From Bacteroidales bacterium (GTDB lineage Bacteria; Bacteroidota; Bacteroidia; Bacteroidales; UBA10428): a DNA stretch of 57,561 bases. The position numbers were made by a program, and so were the translations under genes. The stretch's first letter is position 1. Each line of letters begins with the position of its first letter. Under the pieces are notes generated by a model. That model was not told the DNA's origin, searched no databases, and worked only from the letters and a program-made list of their open reading frames with translations. Shown here piece by piece: positions 18,652 through 28,693 of the stretch. The stretch spans positions 1 to 57,561 of the forward strand of contig JAFGTR010000002.1 in assembly GCA_016934055.1 (NCBI GenBank), read 5' to 3'.

Positions 18652-18659
18652 TAGTTTTG
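18652..18659 (+). promoter_or_regulatory. Putative -7 box for the GT4 gene at 18682
   Basis: TAGTTTTG fits TAnnTTTG and ends 22 bases before the ATG at 18682. It supports the ATG as start, because a start at the in-frame TTG at 18670 would leave almost no leader. The rest of the roughly 300-bp divergent spacer is AT-rich with no other feature seen. Confidence 0.45.
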
Positions 18660-18681
18660 CATATCAAAATTGGTTTACTGC

Positions 18682-19836
18682 ATGAAATTGTTATTCCTTA
18701 CAGAAATATCACCCTTCCCTGCTTTTGGTGGCGAAAAAATAAGAACAGCCGGATTATTGAATCTATTTGAGAACTTGCATCTGCAAACCCTTGCCGTTAT
18801 TGGGAACACTGCCAAAAACCAGATAATACCCGATTATGATAACATTAAATTTCGTTTTTTTAATTACCCGAGACATAGCAAAGGCAGGTGGGGAGAGGCT
18901 TTTTCTATATTCTTCAGAGATAAATCATTCAAGCATTTAATAGAAGAAATCATCAGTGATTTCCAACCAGACATAGCCTATATTGATTATTATTTTTACG
19001 GGCAGTATATTTCACAATTCAGGAAACATGATATCCCTGTAATATACGGCACCCATAATGCACAGTCAAAATTATTCCTTCAACGACCATATTGCTCTTT
19101 CAGGAATAAAGTTTCAAATAAAGTTGAGTATCTGATTTATGCAGGTCATGAGCGATTGTTTTATCCGCAAGCTGATGCACTTATTGCTGTATCAAGCCCG
19201 GATATTAAGTTTTACAATAAATTCATACCATCATCAAAACTTCACAAAATATCCAATTTTGTTAATGAGAAAGACTATTTTCCGTACCATGTAGCAAAAG
19301 AAAATAAGGAGAACTACATTATTATGACCGGTAATTTTTCAGCATACCAGAACGTAGCAGGCTTAAAATGGTTTCTTGAGAAAATATGGGATGATGAATT
19401 GGCTTCAGACACACGGCTGGTTATTTCAGGTCAACACTCCATGGAAATACTCCAGGATATTAATTCCGATGGATGCTATAAAAAAGTTGAAGCATTGGGG
19501 ATGGTTGATGACATAAAACCATATCTGGCCAGGGCCAGGGCAGCCATTGTTCCCTTGCTTCACGGCAGTGGCACCCGGCTTAAGTGTATCGAAGCCATGG
19601 CGTTAAAAACACAGATTGTCAGTACTTCCAAAGGAGCTGAAGGTATTGACCACGATAATTCAATTGTCATTTCAGATACCCCGGCTGGCTTCAAGCAAGG
19701 ATTATACAATATTATTGAAGGAAAAACTGATTATACCGACAAAGCTTACAAGTCATTCATAAACACCTATTCTTTAGCCCCAAATATGAAGATTTTTGAA
19801 AATATTATTCACACCATTTATAAAAAAAGAGTCTGA
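18682..19836 (+). CDS. Glycosyltransferase family 4 (GT-B)
   Basis: About 384 residues from the ATG at 18682; the open frame extends four codons upstream to a TTG, which is less likely. The N-terminal strand MKLLFLTEISPFPAFGGEKIR is typical of GT4 enzymes that begin with a glycine-rich donor-side loop. The C-terminal half has NFSAYQNVAGLKWFLEKIW, VISGQHS, LGMVDDIKPYLARARAAIVPLLHGSGTRLKCIEAMALKTQIVSTSKGAEGI, containing the conserved E and the nucleotide-sugar contact region. The role is sugar transfer during repeat-unit assembly, with unknown specificity. It leads into the polymerase and flippase genes on the same strand. Confidence 0.87.
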   Translation: MKLLFLTEISPFPAFGGEKIRTAGLLNLFENLHLQTLAVIGNTAKNQIIPDYDNIKFRFFNYPRHSKGRWGEAFSIFFRDKSFKHLIEEIISDFQPDIAYIDYYFYGQYISQFRKHDIPVIYGTHNAQSKLFLQRPYCSFRNKVSNKVEYLIYAGHERLFYPQADALIAVSSPDIKFYNKFIPSSKLHKISNFVNEKDYFPYHVAKENKENYIIMTGNFSAYQNVAGLKWFLEKIWDDELASDTRLVISGQHSMEILQDINSDGCYKKVEALGMVDDIKPYLARARAAIVPLLHGSGTRLKCIEAMALKTQIVSTSKGAEGIDHDNSIVISDTPAGFKQGLYNIIEGKTDYTDKAYKSFINTYSLAPNMKIFENIIHTIYKKRV

Positions 19837-19965
19837 AAAATCTCATGGTTTCAGCAATCTTTTTAAATTTAGCACCTGTCTTATATTAAAAATGGCTTTG
19901 ATCATACCTAATCTTCCTGTAAGTTTAAGAAAACCAGAGTATCAATTAACAATTATAAATACAAA

Positions 19966-21171
19966 ATGAAGAATGAACTTACTACCACACATAAATCAAA
20001 TTATGTTGATAGTATCCTGATATGGTTTATCACACTGTGTTCACTTAAGTTTTATACACTGTTTGTTCCGGAAACCTTTGGTAAAGCCATCATTTTATTT
20101 GGGGTTTTACTGGTTCCGGGACTATTGATAGTGCATTTTGTTTATGGTAAAAGCATATCCTCCAGGAAACATTTTATTATTGAAATCATTTTAATCTTCA
20201 CAGCGTTTTTTGTTAGCACAATTGCTGCCAGATATTTTCATAGTCAATCAATAATGACAACAATATTTGCTCAATATGAATTTTATGTATTTCTGTTCTA
20301 TTTTCTGATCCACAGGATGAAACCCGACCCTGATAAATTATTAACTATGTTTATCTGGCTGGGATATATTTATGCAATAATCTATATCGTGCAATACCTG
20401 TTATATCCGACACAGATTGTGAATTCAAAAATACTGGCCGATCGTAATACCGTCCGTATTATGATGCCGGGAGCCGGTTATATGATTACAGCCTGGTTTA
20501 TTCTTTTATCAAGGTATTTTCGGACAAAACAAATAATTAACATCATTGGTCTGATACCTTTTGTTTTAGTCATTATACTATTAGGTACCAGACAGATAAT
20601 GGCCACAACTGCCCTTTTGACATTATTGAATATCCTGATGAGCAGAACTATTAAATCAAAAATTTTTACTTATGCTTTAATTGCACTGGCCATTGTTCCG
20701 TTTTATTTTCTTTTTCAGGGTGTATTTGATCAGATTATTGCCGTTTCGCATAAAGAATCCTCATCCATTCAAAATAATATTCGATTTTTAGCGGCACGTT
20801 ATTTCCTTTTTGACCTGAATGATAATCCGTTATGGATACTAACGGGTAACGGGATGCCCGGACCGCACTCTGATTATGGCAGATTCCTTTATCGCATAAG
20901 CGACCAGTTGGGCTATTTTCAAAGTGATGTCGGAATAATAGGTGACTTCTCAAAATTTGGTATTTTATTTGCGCTGGCTGAAATTGTTTTCCTGATTAAA
21001 ATGGCATTGTGCAAATGTCGTGAAAAATACTCTTTTATCAGATATAATGCCCTTATGATACTCATGAGTATGTTCACCGGTGCCGGTCTTGGAGCAGCCA
21101 TGATCGTTCAGATTTGTTTTATGCTATACATTACTGATACTGAGAAACACTATTACAGCAATCATAAATAG
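19966..21171 (+). CDS. O-antigen/EPS polymerase-like membrane protein (Wzy-like)
   Basis: This 401-residue polytopic protein has about 10-11 hydrophobic segments and a larger polar periplasmic loop at about 255-325 (HKESSSIQNNIRF to DVGIIGDFSKFG). The segment GTRQIMATTALLTLLNILMSR resembles the Wzy_C/O-antigen ligase core. The family is defined more by topology than by motifs. Assignment rests on the membrane profile, the loop position and the neighbouring flippase and glycosyltransferases. It would join repeat units on the periplasmic side. An O-antigen ligase is the main alternative. Confidence 0.7.
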   Translation: MKNELTTTHKSNYVDSILIWFITLCSLKFYTLFVPETFGKAIILFGVLLVPGLLIVHFVYGKSISSRKHFIIEIILIFTAFFVSTIAARYFHSQSIMTTIFAQYEFYVFLFYFLIHRMKPDPDKLLTMFIWLGYIYAIIYIVQYLLYPTQIVNSKILADRNTVRIMMPGAGYMITAWFILLSRYFRTKQIINIIGLIPFVLVIILLGTRQIMATTALLTLLNILMSRTIKSKIFTYALIALAIVPFYFLFQGVFDQIIAVSHKESSSIQNNIRFLAARYFLFDLNDNPLWILTGNGMPGPHSDYGRFLYRISDQLGYFQSDVGIIGDFSKFGILFALAEIVFLIKMALCKCREKYSFIRYNALMILMSMFTGAGLGAAMIVQICFMLYITDTEKHYYSNHK

Positions 21172-21237
21172 AATTGATTAGGCCGGAAAGCATGAAGATA
21201 TACGCCTTCAGTATACATATTAACGCCATAACACGAA

Positions 21238-22680
21238 ATGTTTAAAAGAATATATAACAGCCCCACCCTGATGTCGTGGGCATCAAATTTTGTAAGGTTT
21301 GGCAGCTTATTATTTGTTTTACCCCTTGTTCTTACGGCTTATTCAGAATTAGAACAATCTCTCTGGTTTTTAACAAGTACGATCATCGGGTTTGCCATGC
21401 TGGCTGATTCAGGATTTGGTTCTGTGCTGGTAAGGGCTGTTGCCTATTTTAATGCCGGATCAGAAACCATTCCAAAGACAAAAGAAGAATATGACAACCA
21501 TAAAGAAATAGAAAATGCCAGCCCCAATATACCCAAGCTGATCGATCTTTTAACAACTTCCAACAGGATTTATCTGTTTCTTGGATTGCTGGTTATTATA
21601 ATGCTTTTAACTGCCGGTATTGCTTTCGTATGGAACATTATGAAATTATCAGGCCACCGGTTTGATTTCTGGCTTGCTTTTGCCTTATTGATCCCTTACT
21701 GTTATTTCACGATCCTTACTGTAAAATGGAGTTCTTTTGTCAGGGGGCTGAATTATGTTGCTATGGAAGCACGGTTAAACACCGTATTAAACACCGTCAA
21801 AATAGTTTTATTCATTGTAATGTTGATCTTAAAACTAAAACCGGCAGCGCTTATTGCCGTAATGTTGATAGAATCAATTATTAAATTATGGTATTTGCGG
21901 GTTTTTTCTCTAAAATGGTTCAAAAAAAATAATGTTGTTATTCGCAACGCCTATTATTTTGACAAAAATATCTTTTGGTCGATCTGGCCTGCCACCTGGA
22001 AATTAGCCGGTATATTCTGGGGTAATTACCTGGTGGAATCAGGTAATTCCATAATTATAGCACAGATTTCTGATACAAGATTAATGTCAAGCTTCCTGTT
22101 TACTACAAGAATAATATCATTTGTAAGAACCATTGCACAAACTCCTTTTTATGCAAATATTCCTGCGCTGTATAAACTTGCAGCTCAAAAAAAACTCAAA
22201 GATCTTAAAGAGAAGTCCTCAGAGTATATTTTTACAGGTATCCTTTTAATGGTTGCAGCATGCCTGGTAATTGCTCTGTTTGGCAATTGGACCCTGCAAT
22301 TCCTCGACACAAACACACGTTTCATAGAGACCGGTCTGCTGTTGCTAATGTGTCTCACAGTACTGCTCGACATGCATTCTTCCTTTCACGGAAGCATATA
22401 CTCCTCCACAAACCATATTCCTTTCCTGATACCCTCACTTTTAGCAGGTGCAATAATTATTGGTTTGGGGTTCTATGTTCTGCCCATATATGGTTTGATA
22501 GGCATTTTGATGGTCAGATTCCTTGTTCAGCTGTCATTTAACAACTGGTATGCCATGTTTTTATCTCTTAGACTATTAAAATGGCCATGGCTCAATTATT
22601 TCTATGATGTCCCAAAATCAGGGGTTCTCTATCTCATAAGCAAAAGCAGAGAATTTAATTTCTTCAGACGGAATAAATAA
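21238..22680 (+). CDS. Polysaccharide flippase (Wzx/MATE-like)
   Basis: This 480-residue protein has about 12 membrane segments and the MOP-superfamily start (FKRIYNSPTLMSWASNFVRFGSLLFVLPLVL, then ADSGFGSVLVRAVAYF near 56-71). A charged cytosolic insert of about 30 residues (KTKEEYDNHKEIENA, about 80-95) follows the second segment and is unusual for Wzx. It is expected to translocate undecaprenyl-linked repeat units. It follows the polymerase by 66 bp and precedes two glycosyltransferases. Confidence 0.83.
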   Translation: MFKRIYNSPTLMSWASNFVRFGSLLFVLPLVLTAYSELEQSLWFLTSTIIGFAMLADSGFGSVLVRAVAYFNAGSETIPKTKEEYDNHKEIENASPNIPKLIDLLTTSNRIYLFLGLLVIIMLLTAGIAFVWNIMKLSGHRFDFWLAFALLIPYCYFTILTVKWSSFVRGLNYVAMEARLNTVLNTVKIVLFIVMLILKLKPAALIAVMLIESIIKLWYLRVFSLKWFKKNNVVIRNAYYFDKNIFWSIWPATWKLAGIFWGNYLVESGNSIIIAQISDTRLMSSFLFTTRIISFVRTIAQTPFYANIPALYKLAAQKKLKDLKEKSSEYIFTGILLMVAACLVIALFGNWTLQFLDTNTRFIETGLLLLMCLTVLLDMHSSFHGSIYSSTNHIPFLIPSLLAGAIIIGLGFYVLPIYGLIGILMVRFLVQLSFNNWYAMFLSLRLLKWPWLNYFYDVPKSGVLYLISKSREFNFFRRNK

Positions 22681-22771
22681 AAATACTTTATTCATTAATT
22701 GAAAAATTTAAAATATCTCATTATTCAGAACGTATTCCTTTTTATTCATCAGCAATATTCATGCTTATAGT

Positions 22772-23668
22772 ATGCAAATAGCTATAATTATACCGGTCTA
22801 TAATCATCTTTCGTTCACAAAACAGGCGTTGGCAGATTTGTCTTCTGCTTTAAAAGACATTCAAGAACCCTTATTCCCGGTTATTATTATTGACGATGGT
22901 TCCAGTGACGGAACCGGTGAATGGATTAATATAAATTATCCTGATGTTCATCTGCTACAGGGAGACGGGAATTTATGGTGGAGCGGAGCCGTGAATATGG
23001 GAGCAAGATATGCCCTTGAATCATTGAAAGCAGACTTTATCCTGCTGTGGAATAATGATATTAATTTCGATGGCTGTTACTTTCGGAATCTTATAAGGAT
23101 TATTAAAGAAAACAATAACGATACGATTATCGGTTCAAAAATTCTTGTTGAGGAACAACCCGATATAATCTGGTCTATGGGAGGATATTTTAATCCTGTT
23201 TCCGGGAAACATGGGATGGTTGGTTATTTCAAAAAAAATGAAGAAGTATATAAAAAGGTCTTCGAAGCAGACTGGTTAACAGGCATGGGAACAATTATCC
23301 CAGGACAAATAATTGAAAAACTGGGTTATTGGGATAACATTAACTTCCCGCAATACAGCGGAGATAGTGATTTCACTTACAGGGCAAAACTAAAAGGCCA
23401 TAAAATTATTGTTCATCCGGATTTAATACTTTTCAACAAGACTGAGCATTCAGGTGTCACACGTCCTCACAGTTTTAAGCAATTGCTGAACTTACTGACC
23501 GATAACCGGTCAAAAAGCAATTTTAAAAGGAATCTGAAATTTTACAAATTATATGCAAAATCCTGCCGTGCCTATATGCACTTTTACTGGAAATATTGCC
23601 TGATATTCGGAGGATTTATTAAGTGGAAAATATTTGATGTTTTTGGTATCAGGAAGAAAAGGACATAA
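22772..23668 (+). CDS. Glycosyltransferase family 2, rhamnosyltransferase-like
   Basis: This 298-residue GT-A enzyme starts IAIIIPVYNHLSFTKQAL. It has the DDGSSDGTGEW motif near 48-58, GDGNLWWSGAVNMGARYAL near 70-88 and LLWNNDINFDG near 97-107, where NND replaces the canonical DxD. Later, DWLTGMGTIIP and QYSGDSDFTYRAKLKGHKIIVHPD fit the WbbL/rhamnosyl-type GT2 subgroup. It lies 6 bp before the next glycosyltransferase, so the pair is very likely co-transcribed. Confidence 0.88.
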   Translation: MQIAIIIPVYNHLSFTKQALADLSSALKDIQEPLFPVIIIDDGSSDGTGEWININYPDVHLLQGDGNLWWSGAVNMGARYALESLKADFILLWNNDINFDGCYFRNLIRIIKENNNDTIIGSKILVEEQPDIIWSMGGYFNPVSGKHGMVGYFKKNEEVYKKVFEADWLTGMGTIIPGQIIEKLGYWDNINFPQYSGDSDFTYRAKLKGHKIIVHPDLILFNKTEHSGVTRPHSFKQLLNLLTDNRSKSNFKRNLKFYKLYAKSCRAYMHFYWKYCLIFGGFIKWKIFDVFGIRKKRT

Positions 23669-23674
23669 TGAGTT

Positions 23675-24691
23675 ATGAAAACTGCTTTTATATACCCCGG
23701 GGAAAGATTATCACCAAAAGTTACAAATCCGTATATTGATGATTTCACTTCCTGTATTTCGAATAATTTCAATTTCATTAATAAATCAAAGCCATCAAAA
23801 TTGGGCTTTTTGGATTTATATGTTTACCTCAACAAGATTGATATTGTATTTCTAAATTGGATAGAAGACCTGCCTGATAAAAGAGGGGGACTGTTCCAGA
23901 CCTTTTTATTTATTATTTCCGTATTCTTAATGAAAAGAAGAAAAATCAAAATATTTTATACCCTTCATAATAAGGAATCACATTACAGTACACATAAACA
24001 AATTAAGAGATTAATAAGGAAAATCGTTTTAAGCAATTCCGATTTTGTTCTCTGTCATTCCAAAGAAGGGATAGATATTATAAACAACGAAAAAGGTATA
24101 AAAGGGAAAACGCTTTACCTTCCTCATCCTTTTAAAAAAGAATCTTTACAGGACCCTGTTAAAGAAAAAAAATATGACATTCTCATCTGGGGTGCTATTC
24201 GCCCATACAAAGGCATTGATAAATTCTTTAGTTATCTTGAATCAAATAATATCCTTAAAAAATATAAAACACTGGTTGCAGGTAAAATATTCCCTGAAGA
24301 ATATGAAAAAGAACTTATTGTTTTTCGATCTGATTCTTTACACATTATCAACAGTTTTATTGAAGATAAAGTTTTGAATGAATTCATTGCACAATCTAAA
24401 ATTACATTGTTCACATACAATGAAAACAGCGTGCTGAGTTCAGGGGCATTAATCTATTCACTTTCAAAGGGCGCTAATGTCATTGGCCCAAATACAGGTG
24501 CTTTTAAAGACCTTTATCAGGAGGGACTGATTGAAGTTTTTGAAAATTACGATGAATTAATTGAGATAATTGATAAGCAGTTGAATTCTCTTTCCTCAAA
24601 AGCAAAAAAAATCAATAAATATATTGAAGAAAACAGTTGGGAAAAATTTGGTTCGAAAATATCAGACTGGATTCTCGGCAACAATAAATGA
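23675..24691 (+). CDS. Glycosyltransferase family 4-like protein
   Basis: This 338-residue protein is rich in Lys, Ile and Phe. The N-terminal half has LNWIEDLPDKRGG and TLHNKESHYSTH. The C-terminal half has LPHPFKKE, ILIWGAIRPYKGIDKF and LSSGALIYSLSKGANVIGPNTGAFKDL, the nucleotide-sugar region of GT-B enzymes. It is shorter than most GT4 proteins and lacks the usual EAMA segment, so it may be a divergent subgroup. It is translationally close to the GT2 upstream and is the last gene before the lyase-like cargo. Confidence 0.75.
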   Translation: MKTAFIYPGERLSPKVTNPYIDDFTSCISNNFNFINKSKPSKLGFLDLYVYLNKIDIVFLNWIEDLPDKRGGLFQTFLFIISVFLMKRRKIKIFYTLHNKESHYSTHKQIKRLIRKIVLSNSDFVLCHSKEGIDIINNEKGIKGKTLYLPHPFKKESLQDPVKEKKYDILIWGAIRPYKGIDKFFSYLESNNILKKYKTLVAGKIFPEEYEKELIVFRSDSLHIINSFIEDKVLNEFIAQSKITLFTYNENSVLSSGALIYSLSKGANVIGPNTGAFKDLYQEGLIEVFENYDELIEIIDKQLNSLSSKAKKINKYIEENSWEKFGSKISDWILGNNK

Positions 24692-24893
24692 TCTTCACCT
24701 TTCGTTGATCAAAGGCAGATTCACAGCACCTGTTTGCAGGCAATGCTTCCATGTTTTCATTATAATTTATTGCTTAAGGAATCTTTGGTAAAAACACAGG
24801 CAGCATATCCATAATCATTGGTTCTGACAATGCAGGATTGGATCATAAATTGTATTTTTTTCATATTCATTAAGATTTACACTTAAAATAACT

Positions 24894-24901
24894 TATATTT
24901 G
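24894..24901 (+). promoter_or_regulatory. Putative -7 box for the PL14-like cargo gene
   Basis: TATATTTG matches the Bacteroidota -7 consensus and ends 31 bases before the ATG at 24933. This suggests the lyase-like gene has its own promoter rather than reading from the glycosyltransferases. Confidence 0.5.
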
Positions 24902-24932
24902 CGAAATTGGATAATTTCACACCTTAAGACTA

Positions 24933-27900
24933 ATGGATTGTTTTCGCAGAGACAGACAACATAGTTGGATCGTTGGTTTCTTATGTGTTGCTTTATTGGT
25001 GATAGGTTCACAAACAGGCACCGGTCAATTGCCAGAAAGAAATCTTTTCAATTTTGCTTTTGAAAATGATTTTGAAGACAATCAATTAGGACCCTATCTG
25101 GATGCTGACTGGAGAAAAGACTGGAATTGGTCATCAGTAAGTTGCATTCCTGAACCGGCCGTTCTGGATATTGTTAATGAGAATGATTCTTATTACAGGA
25201 AGTTTTTCCGCGGGTATCTTGAAGAAGGAAAATATCAGCCGGCCAATCATGGATGGTACTGGAATTCAAGATTACCAAGCACTTACAAAGAGCTTTACTT
25301 TTCATATGATATCAGGTTTAAACCAGGTTTCGAGTGGGTGCTGGGAGGAAAAATACCCGGCATATCAGGGGGAAAAATTGTTTCGGGATCAAAACCGGGA
25401 GTAACTGACGGGTTCACAGTGAGAATGATGTGGAAAGATGGCGGCAAACTCGTTTTTTATGTTTATCATCAGGATCAACCTTTAGATTACGGCAGTACAT
25501 ATTTCTGGGGCGATTTTACTTTTACTTCCGGCAAATGGTATAATATTACCATCCGTGTTGTTGTAAACACGATCAATAACGATATTGCTTCAAATAATGG
25601 AATTCTTGAAGGTTTTATCGATGGTAAACTTATGTTTCAAAAAACCGATTTCAAATTCCGTAGTCTCGAAAGCATTGAAATCGATAATATGATTATTTCC
25701 GCATTCTTTGGCGGAAATGATGATTCATGGGCTGCTGCCAGAGATGAATGGATTGATACTGATAATTATGTGGCATTTGTATACGGAAGCAGTATATTGA
25801 ATGTCCCCAGAGGAAATGAAAAAAGCTCCCCGTCAAAAGTATTATTACATCCATATCGTACTATTTCAGATACCGACTGGAAGAAAAGCCTGAAATACAG
25901 TTCGGCTACTACATCATCAGTCATACTTTCCTGGGACGATTATCCGGTCCCTGCTGCATATACCCTTGAGCGTCAGGAACAAGGCAGCACGACTTTTACA
26001 ACAGTTGCCTCAGTGACATATGGGAATAAAAGTTTTACCGACACAAACCTGAAATCTGGCACTCCATATAATTATCGTTTAAAGGCCGGTAATTCAACTT
26101 CAAACCAGATTACCATATCTACTTTACACCCAGTACTCCCGAATGCCCCAGACGATTTATCATCCACGGGACAGACCAAGTCAAGTATCTCTCTGAAATG
26201 GACAGACAATGCTACCAATGAACTTGGATTCAAAATATTTCGTTCTGAATCAGCTGCAGAAGGCTTTTCAGAGATTGCCACAGTTAAATCTGATGTTATC
26301 ATTTATACCGACAGCCTGTTGCAACCATCCACAACTTACTATTACCGGATTTGTGCCTATAATACAAACGGTAATTCTGACAATTCTGCTGTTCTTACCG
26401 TCAGCACGCAGGCATTGCAGATTCCGGATGCTCCGGCAAACCTGACTGCCAGCGGTCAGACAAAAACTTCCGTCACACTGAAATGGACAGACAATGCCAA
26501 TAATGAGCAGGGATTCATAATTTACCGCTCTTTATCATCTTCGGGAAATTTCACGGAGATAGCCAATGTTGCAGCCGGTATTGTCACTTATACCGATACT
26601 TTGCTGCTTCACTCCACAGCATATTATTACAAAATATGCGCCTATAATATTGACGGTAATTCTTCCTTCACACAGGTTTTAGAAGCCAGCACTCTGGCGC
26701 TGCAACCACCATCTGCTCCTTCAGCACTTACTGCCACCGGAGAAACCAAATCAACTGTTAATCTTGCATGGACCGACAATTCCGATAATGAACAGGGATT
26801 TATATTATATCGATCTCTGTCGGCCGAAGATCAATTCACCGAAATTGCTATTATTGATGACAATATAACTTCCTTCACTGATGACAGCCTTCAGCCTTCC
26901 ACTGCATATTATTACAGTCTCAAAGCCTATAACCAGGATGGGCACTCTTCATATACACCAATTATTTCAACCAAAACAGCTGACCTCCAGATTCCTTTGC
27001 CTCCCTCCAATTTAATCGCCTCGCATTTTGACTACTCAAGCGTAACTCTTCTCTGGTCTGACAATTCTGTTTATGAAACCTGGTTTGAACTGGAACGTAC
27101 CGGTCCTGACAGCGAAATAAAGAATTTCATTACCGTGCCCGGGAATACAGTTACATATACTGATACAGGGCTTATTATGAACAGCCACTTCAAATATCGT
27201 TTAAGAGCCGGGAACGACGATGGCGTTTCGGAATGGTCCACATATATAGATATCTATACACCACGGCTATTCCCCCCTGCAGCACCCACAAAACTTAAAA
27301 ATACAAAGGTCACTGATAATAGTGTCTCCGTTTCATGGAGCGATAATTCATCCAATGAAGATGCCTTTGTTATTACCCGTTCCCTGACCACTGAACCGGT
27401 CTCTGCAGTTTTTATTACCGTTAATGCCAATAATACAACCTATACTGACACCTGCCTGACATCAAGCACCACATATCAGTATACAATCAAAGCTATCAAT
27501 AAAGGCGGAAGCTCCTCCCTGAGTAATAAAAACGTGGCCACTACTCTTTCGCAAGCTGAGTTAAAACGTTGCATGGAAGGCCTTGTTGCATATTATAACT
27601 TTGGTTACAATCCTGATTATATTATCTATGATCAGTCAGGTTATGGCGATCCGGTCAATTTATCCATACTGAACCGATCTGCTATTAAATGGAACCATAA
27701 TAATAAGATTGACCTGCTGTCTAACACAGCCATGGTATCCATAACACCGGCCACCAAGATAATTAAAGCCCTTAAAAAGACCAACGAGCTTACTTTTGAA
27801 TGCTGGCTTAAACCATTAGACCCTGATTTTACAATAGGTTCAAGAATTGCATCTCTTGGGAACAGCGATGATGATGTTGGATTTTTACTTGATCAGGATT

Positions 27901-28550
27901 TCTCAGGCGAACCTTTGAATGAATCCCTGTCCTATAGTATACGCATGCAAACGGCATCAACTAATGCCTCAGGGTATCCGGTCTATATATTCAATGGCAA
28001 ACAACCTTATATCAGTCTTTTTCATCTGGTATACACACGTGATAGCAAAGGAAATGAAACCATGTATTTGAACGGCACTAAATCCGCAGATGGCTTCAGA
28101 CCCAACGATATAGATACATGGAAAGATGATTATTACCTCAGGCTGGGTAATGAAAGCGACATGAACCATTCATGGAAGGGAAGCTATTATTCTGTCGCTG
28201 TTTATAACAAAGCCTTAACGATTGATGAAGTCATGAAAAATTACACAGCCGGTCCATGTGACAGTTTGCAAAACAATGATATTTCATACAACTTAGAGCT
28301 ATTCCCGAATCCGGTTAATAACCTGACAACACTCAGGATTACACCTGAACATTTTTCTGATTATGTTCCTCAAACCACCTTAAGATTACTGAATACTTAC
28401 GGAGAAGTATTGCATGAGGAATCCTTGTTTAATCCAGGCAATCAGTTAATTAAAACCCTGGATTGCAGCCATTACCAGTCCGGAATCTATTTTATACAGA
28501 TAATTTCGGGAAAACACCAGCAAACGATGAAAATGATTGTACTTAAGTAG
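24933..28550 (+). CDS. T9SS cargo: PL14-like polysaccharide lyase domain with FN3 and LamG modules
   Basis: This 1205-residue secreted protein has a signal peptide at residues 1-32. Residues about 38-285 resemble polysaccharide lyase family 14 (alginate/glucuronan lyases): YFSYDIRFKPGFEWVLGGKIPGISGG, then DGFTVRMMWKDGGKLVFYVYH. Lys140, Arg164, Tyr176 and Tyr178 keep the spacing I recall for the catalytic residues of Chlorella-virus vAL-1 (Lys197, Arg221, Tyr233, Tyr235). Six FN3 modules follow at about 322-870, several with the near-identical WTDNxxNEqGFxIYRS motif. A LamG-like domain spans about 880-1110 (LTFECWLKP). A T9SS type-A sorting domain ends the protein (LFPNPVNNLTTLRI, YQSGIYFIQII). 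It could trim the locus polymer or degrade uronic-acid glycans; substrate is inference. Confidence 0.8.
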   Translation: MDCFRRDRQHSWIVGFLCVALLVIGSQTGTGQLPERNLFNFAFENDFEDNQLGPYLDADWRKDWNWSSVSCIPEPAVLDIVNENDSYYRKFFRGYLEEGKYQPANHGWYWNSRLPSTYKELYFSYDIRFKPGFEWVLGGKIPGISGGKIVSGSKPGVTDGFTVRMMWKDGGKLVFYVYHQDQPLDYGSTYFWGDFTFTSGKWYNITIRVVVNTINNDIASNNGILEGFIDGKLMFQKTDFKFRSLESIEIDNMIISAFFGGNDDSWAAARDEWIDTDNYVAFVYGSSILNVPRGNEKSSPSKVLLHPYRTISDTDWKKSLKYSSATTSSVILSWDDYPVPAAYTLERQEQGSTTFTTVASVTYGNKSFTDTNLKSGTPYNYRLKAGNSTSNQITISTLHPVLPNAPDDLSSTGQTKSSISLKWTDNATNELGFKIFRSESAAEGFSEIATVKSDVIIYTDSLLQPSTTYYYRICAYNTNGNSDNSAVLTVSTQALQIPDAPANLTASGQTKTSVTLKWTDNANNEQGFIIYRSLSSSGNFTEIANVAAGIVTYTDTLLLHSTAYYYKICAYNIDGNSSFTQVLEASTLALQPPSAPSALTATGETKSTVNLAWTDNSDNEQGFILYRSLSAEDQFTEIAIIDDNITSFTDDSLQPSTAYYYSLKAYNQDGHSSYTPIISTKTADLQIPLPPSNLIASHFDYSSVTLLWSDNSVYETWFELERTGPDSEIKNFITVPGNTVTYTDTGLIMNSHFKYRLRAGNDDGVSEWSTYIDIYTPRLFPPAAPTKLKNTKVTDNSVSVSWSDNSSNEDAFVITRSLTTEPVSAVFITVNANNTTYTDTCLTSSTTYQYTIKAINKGGSSSLSNKNVATTLSQAELKRCMEGLVAYYNFGYNPDYIIYDQSGYGDPVNLSILNRSAIKWNHNNKIDLLSNTAMVSITPATKIIKALKKTNELTFECWLKPLDPDFTIGSRIASLGNSDDDVGFLLDQDFSGEPLNESLSYSIRMQTASTNASGYPVYIFNGKQPYISLFHLVYTRDSKGNETMYLNGTKSADGFRPNDIDTWKDDYYLRLGNESDMNHSWKGSYYSVAVYNKALTIDEVMKNYTAGPCDSLQNNDISYNLELFPNPVNNLTTLRITPEHFSDYVPQTTLRLLNTYGEVLHEESLFNPGNQLIKTLDCSHYQSGIYFIQIISGKHQQTMKMIVLK

Positions 28551-28693
28551 ACTTAATTGTTTACAGTAATATCACTACCCGGGCAGAGAATGCTAAAATC
28601 AAGGAAAGAGTTTGTCCATCCAAGGAAGATAACTTTTGATAATGAATGCTGATTTTTAAAACACTATAAATTCCATCAGTAGCAATCAATAAT

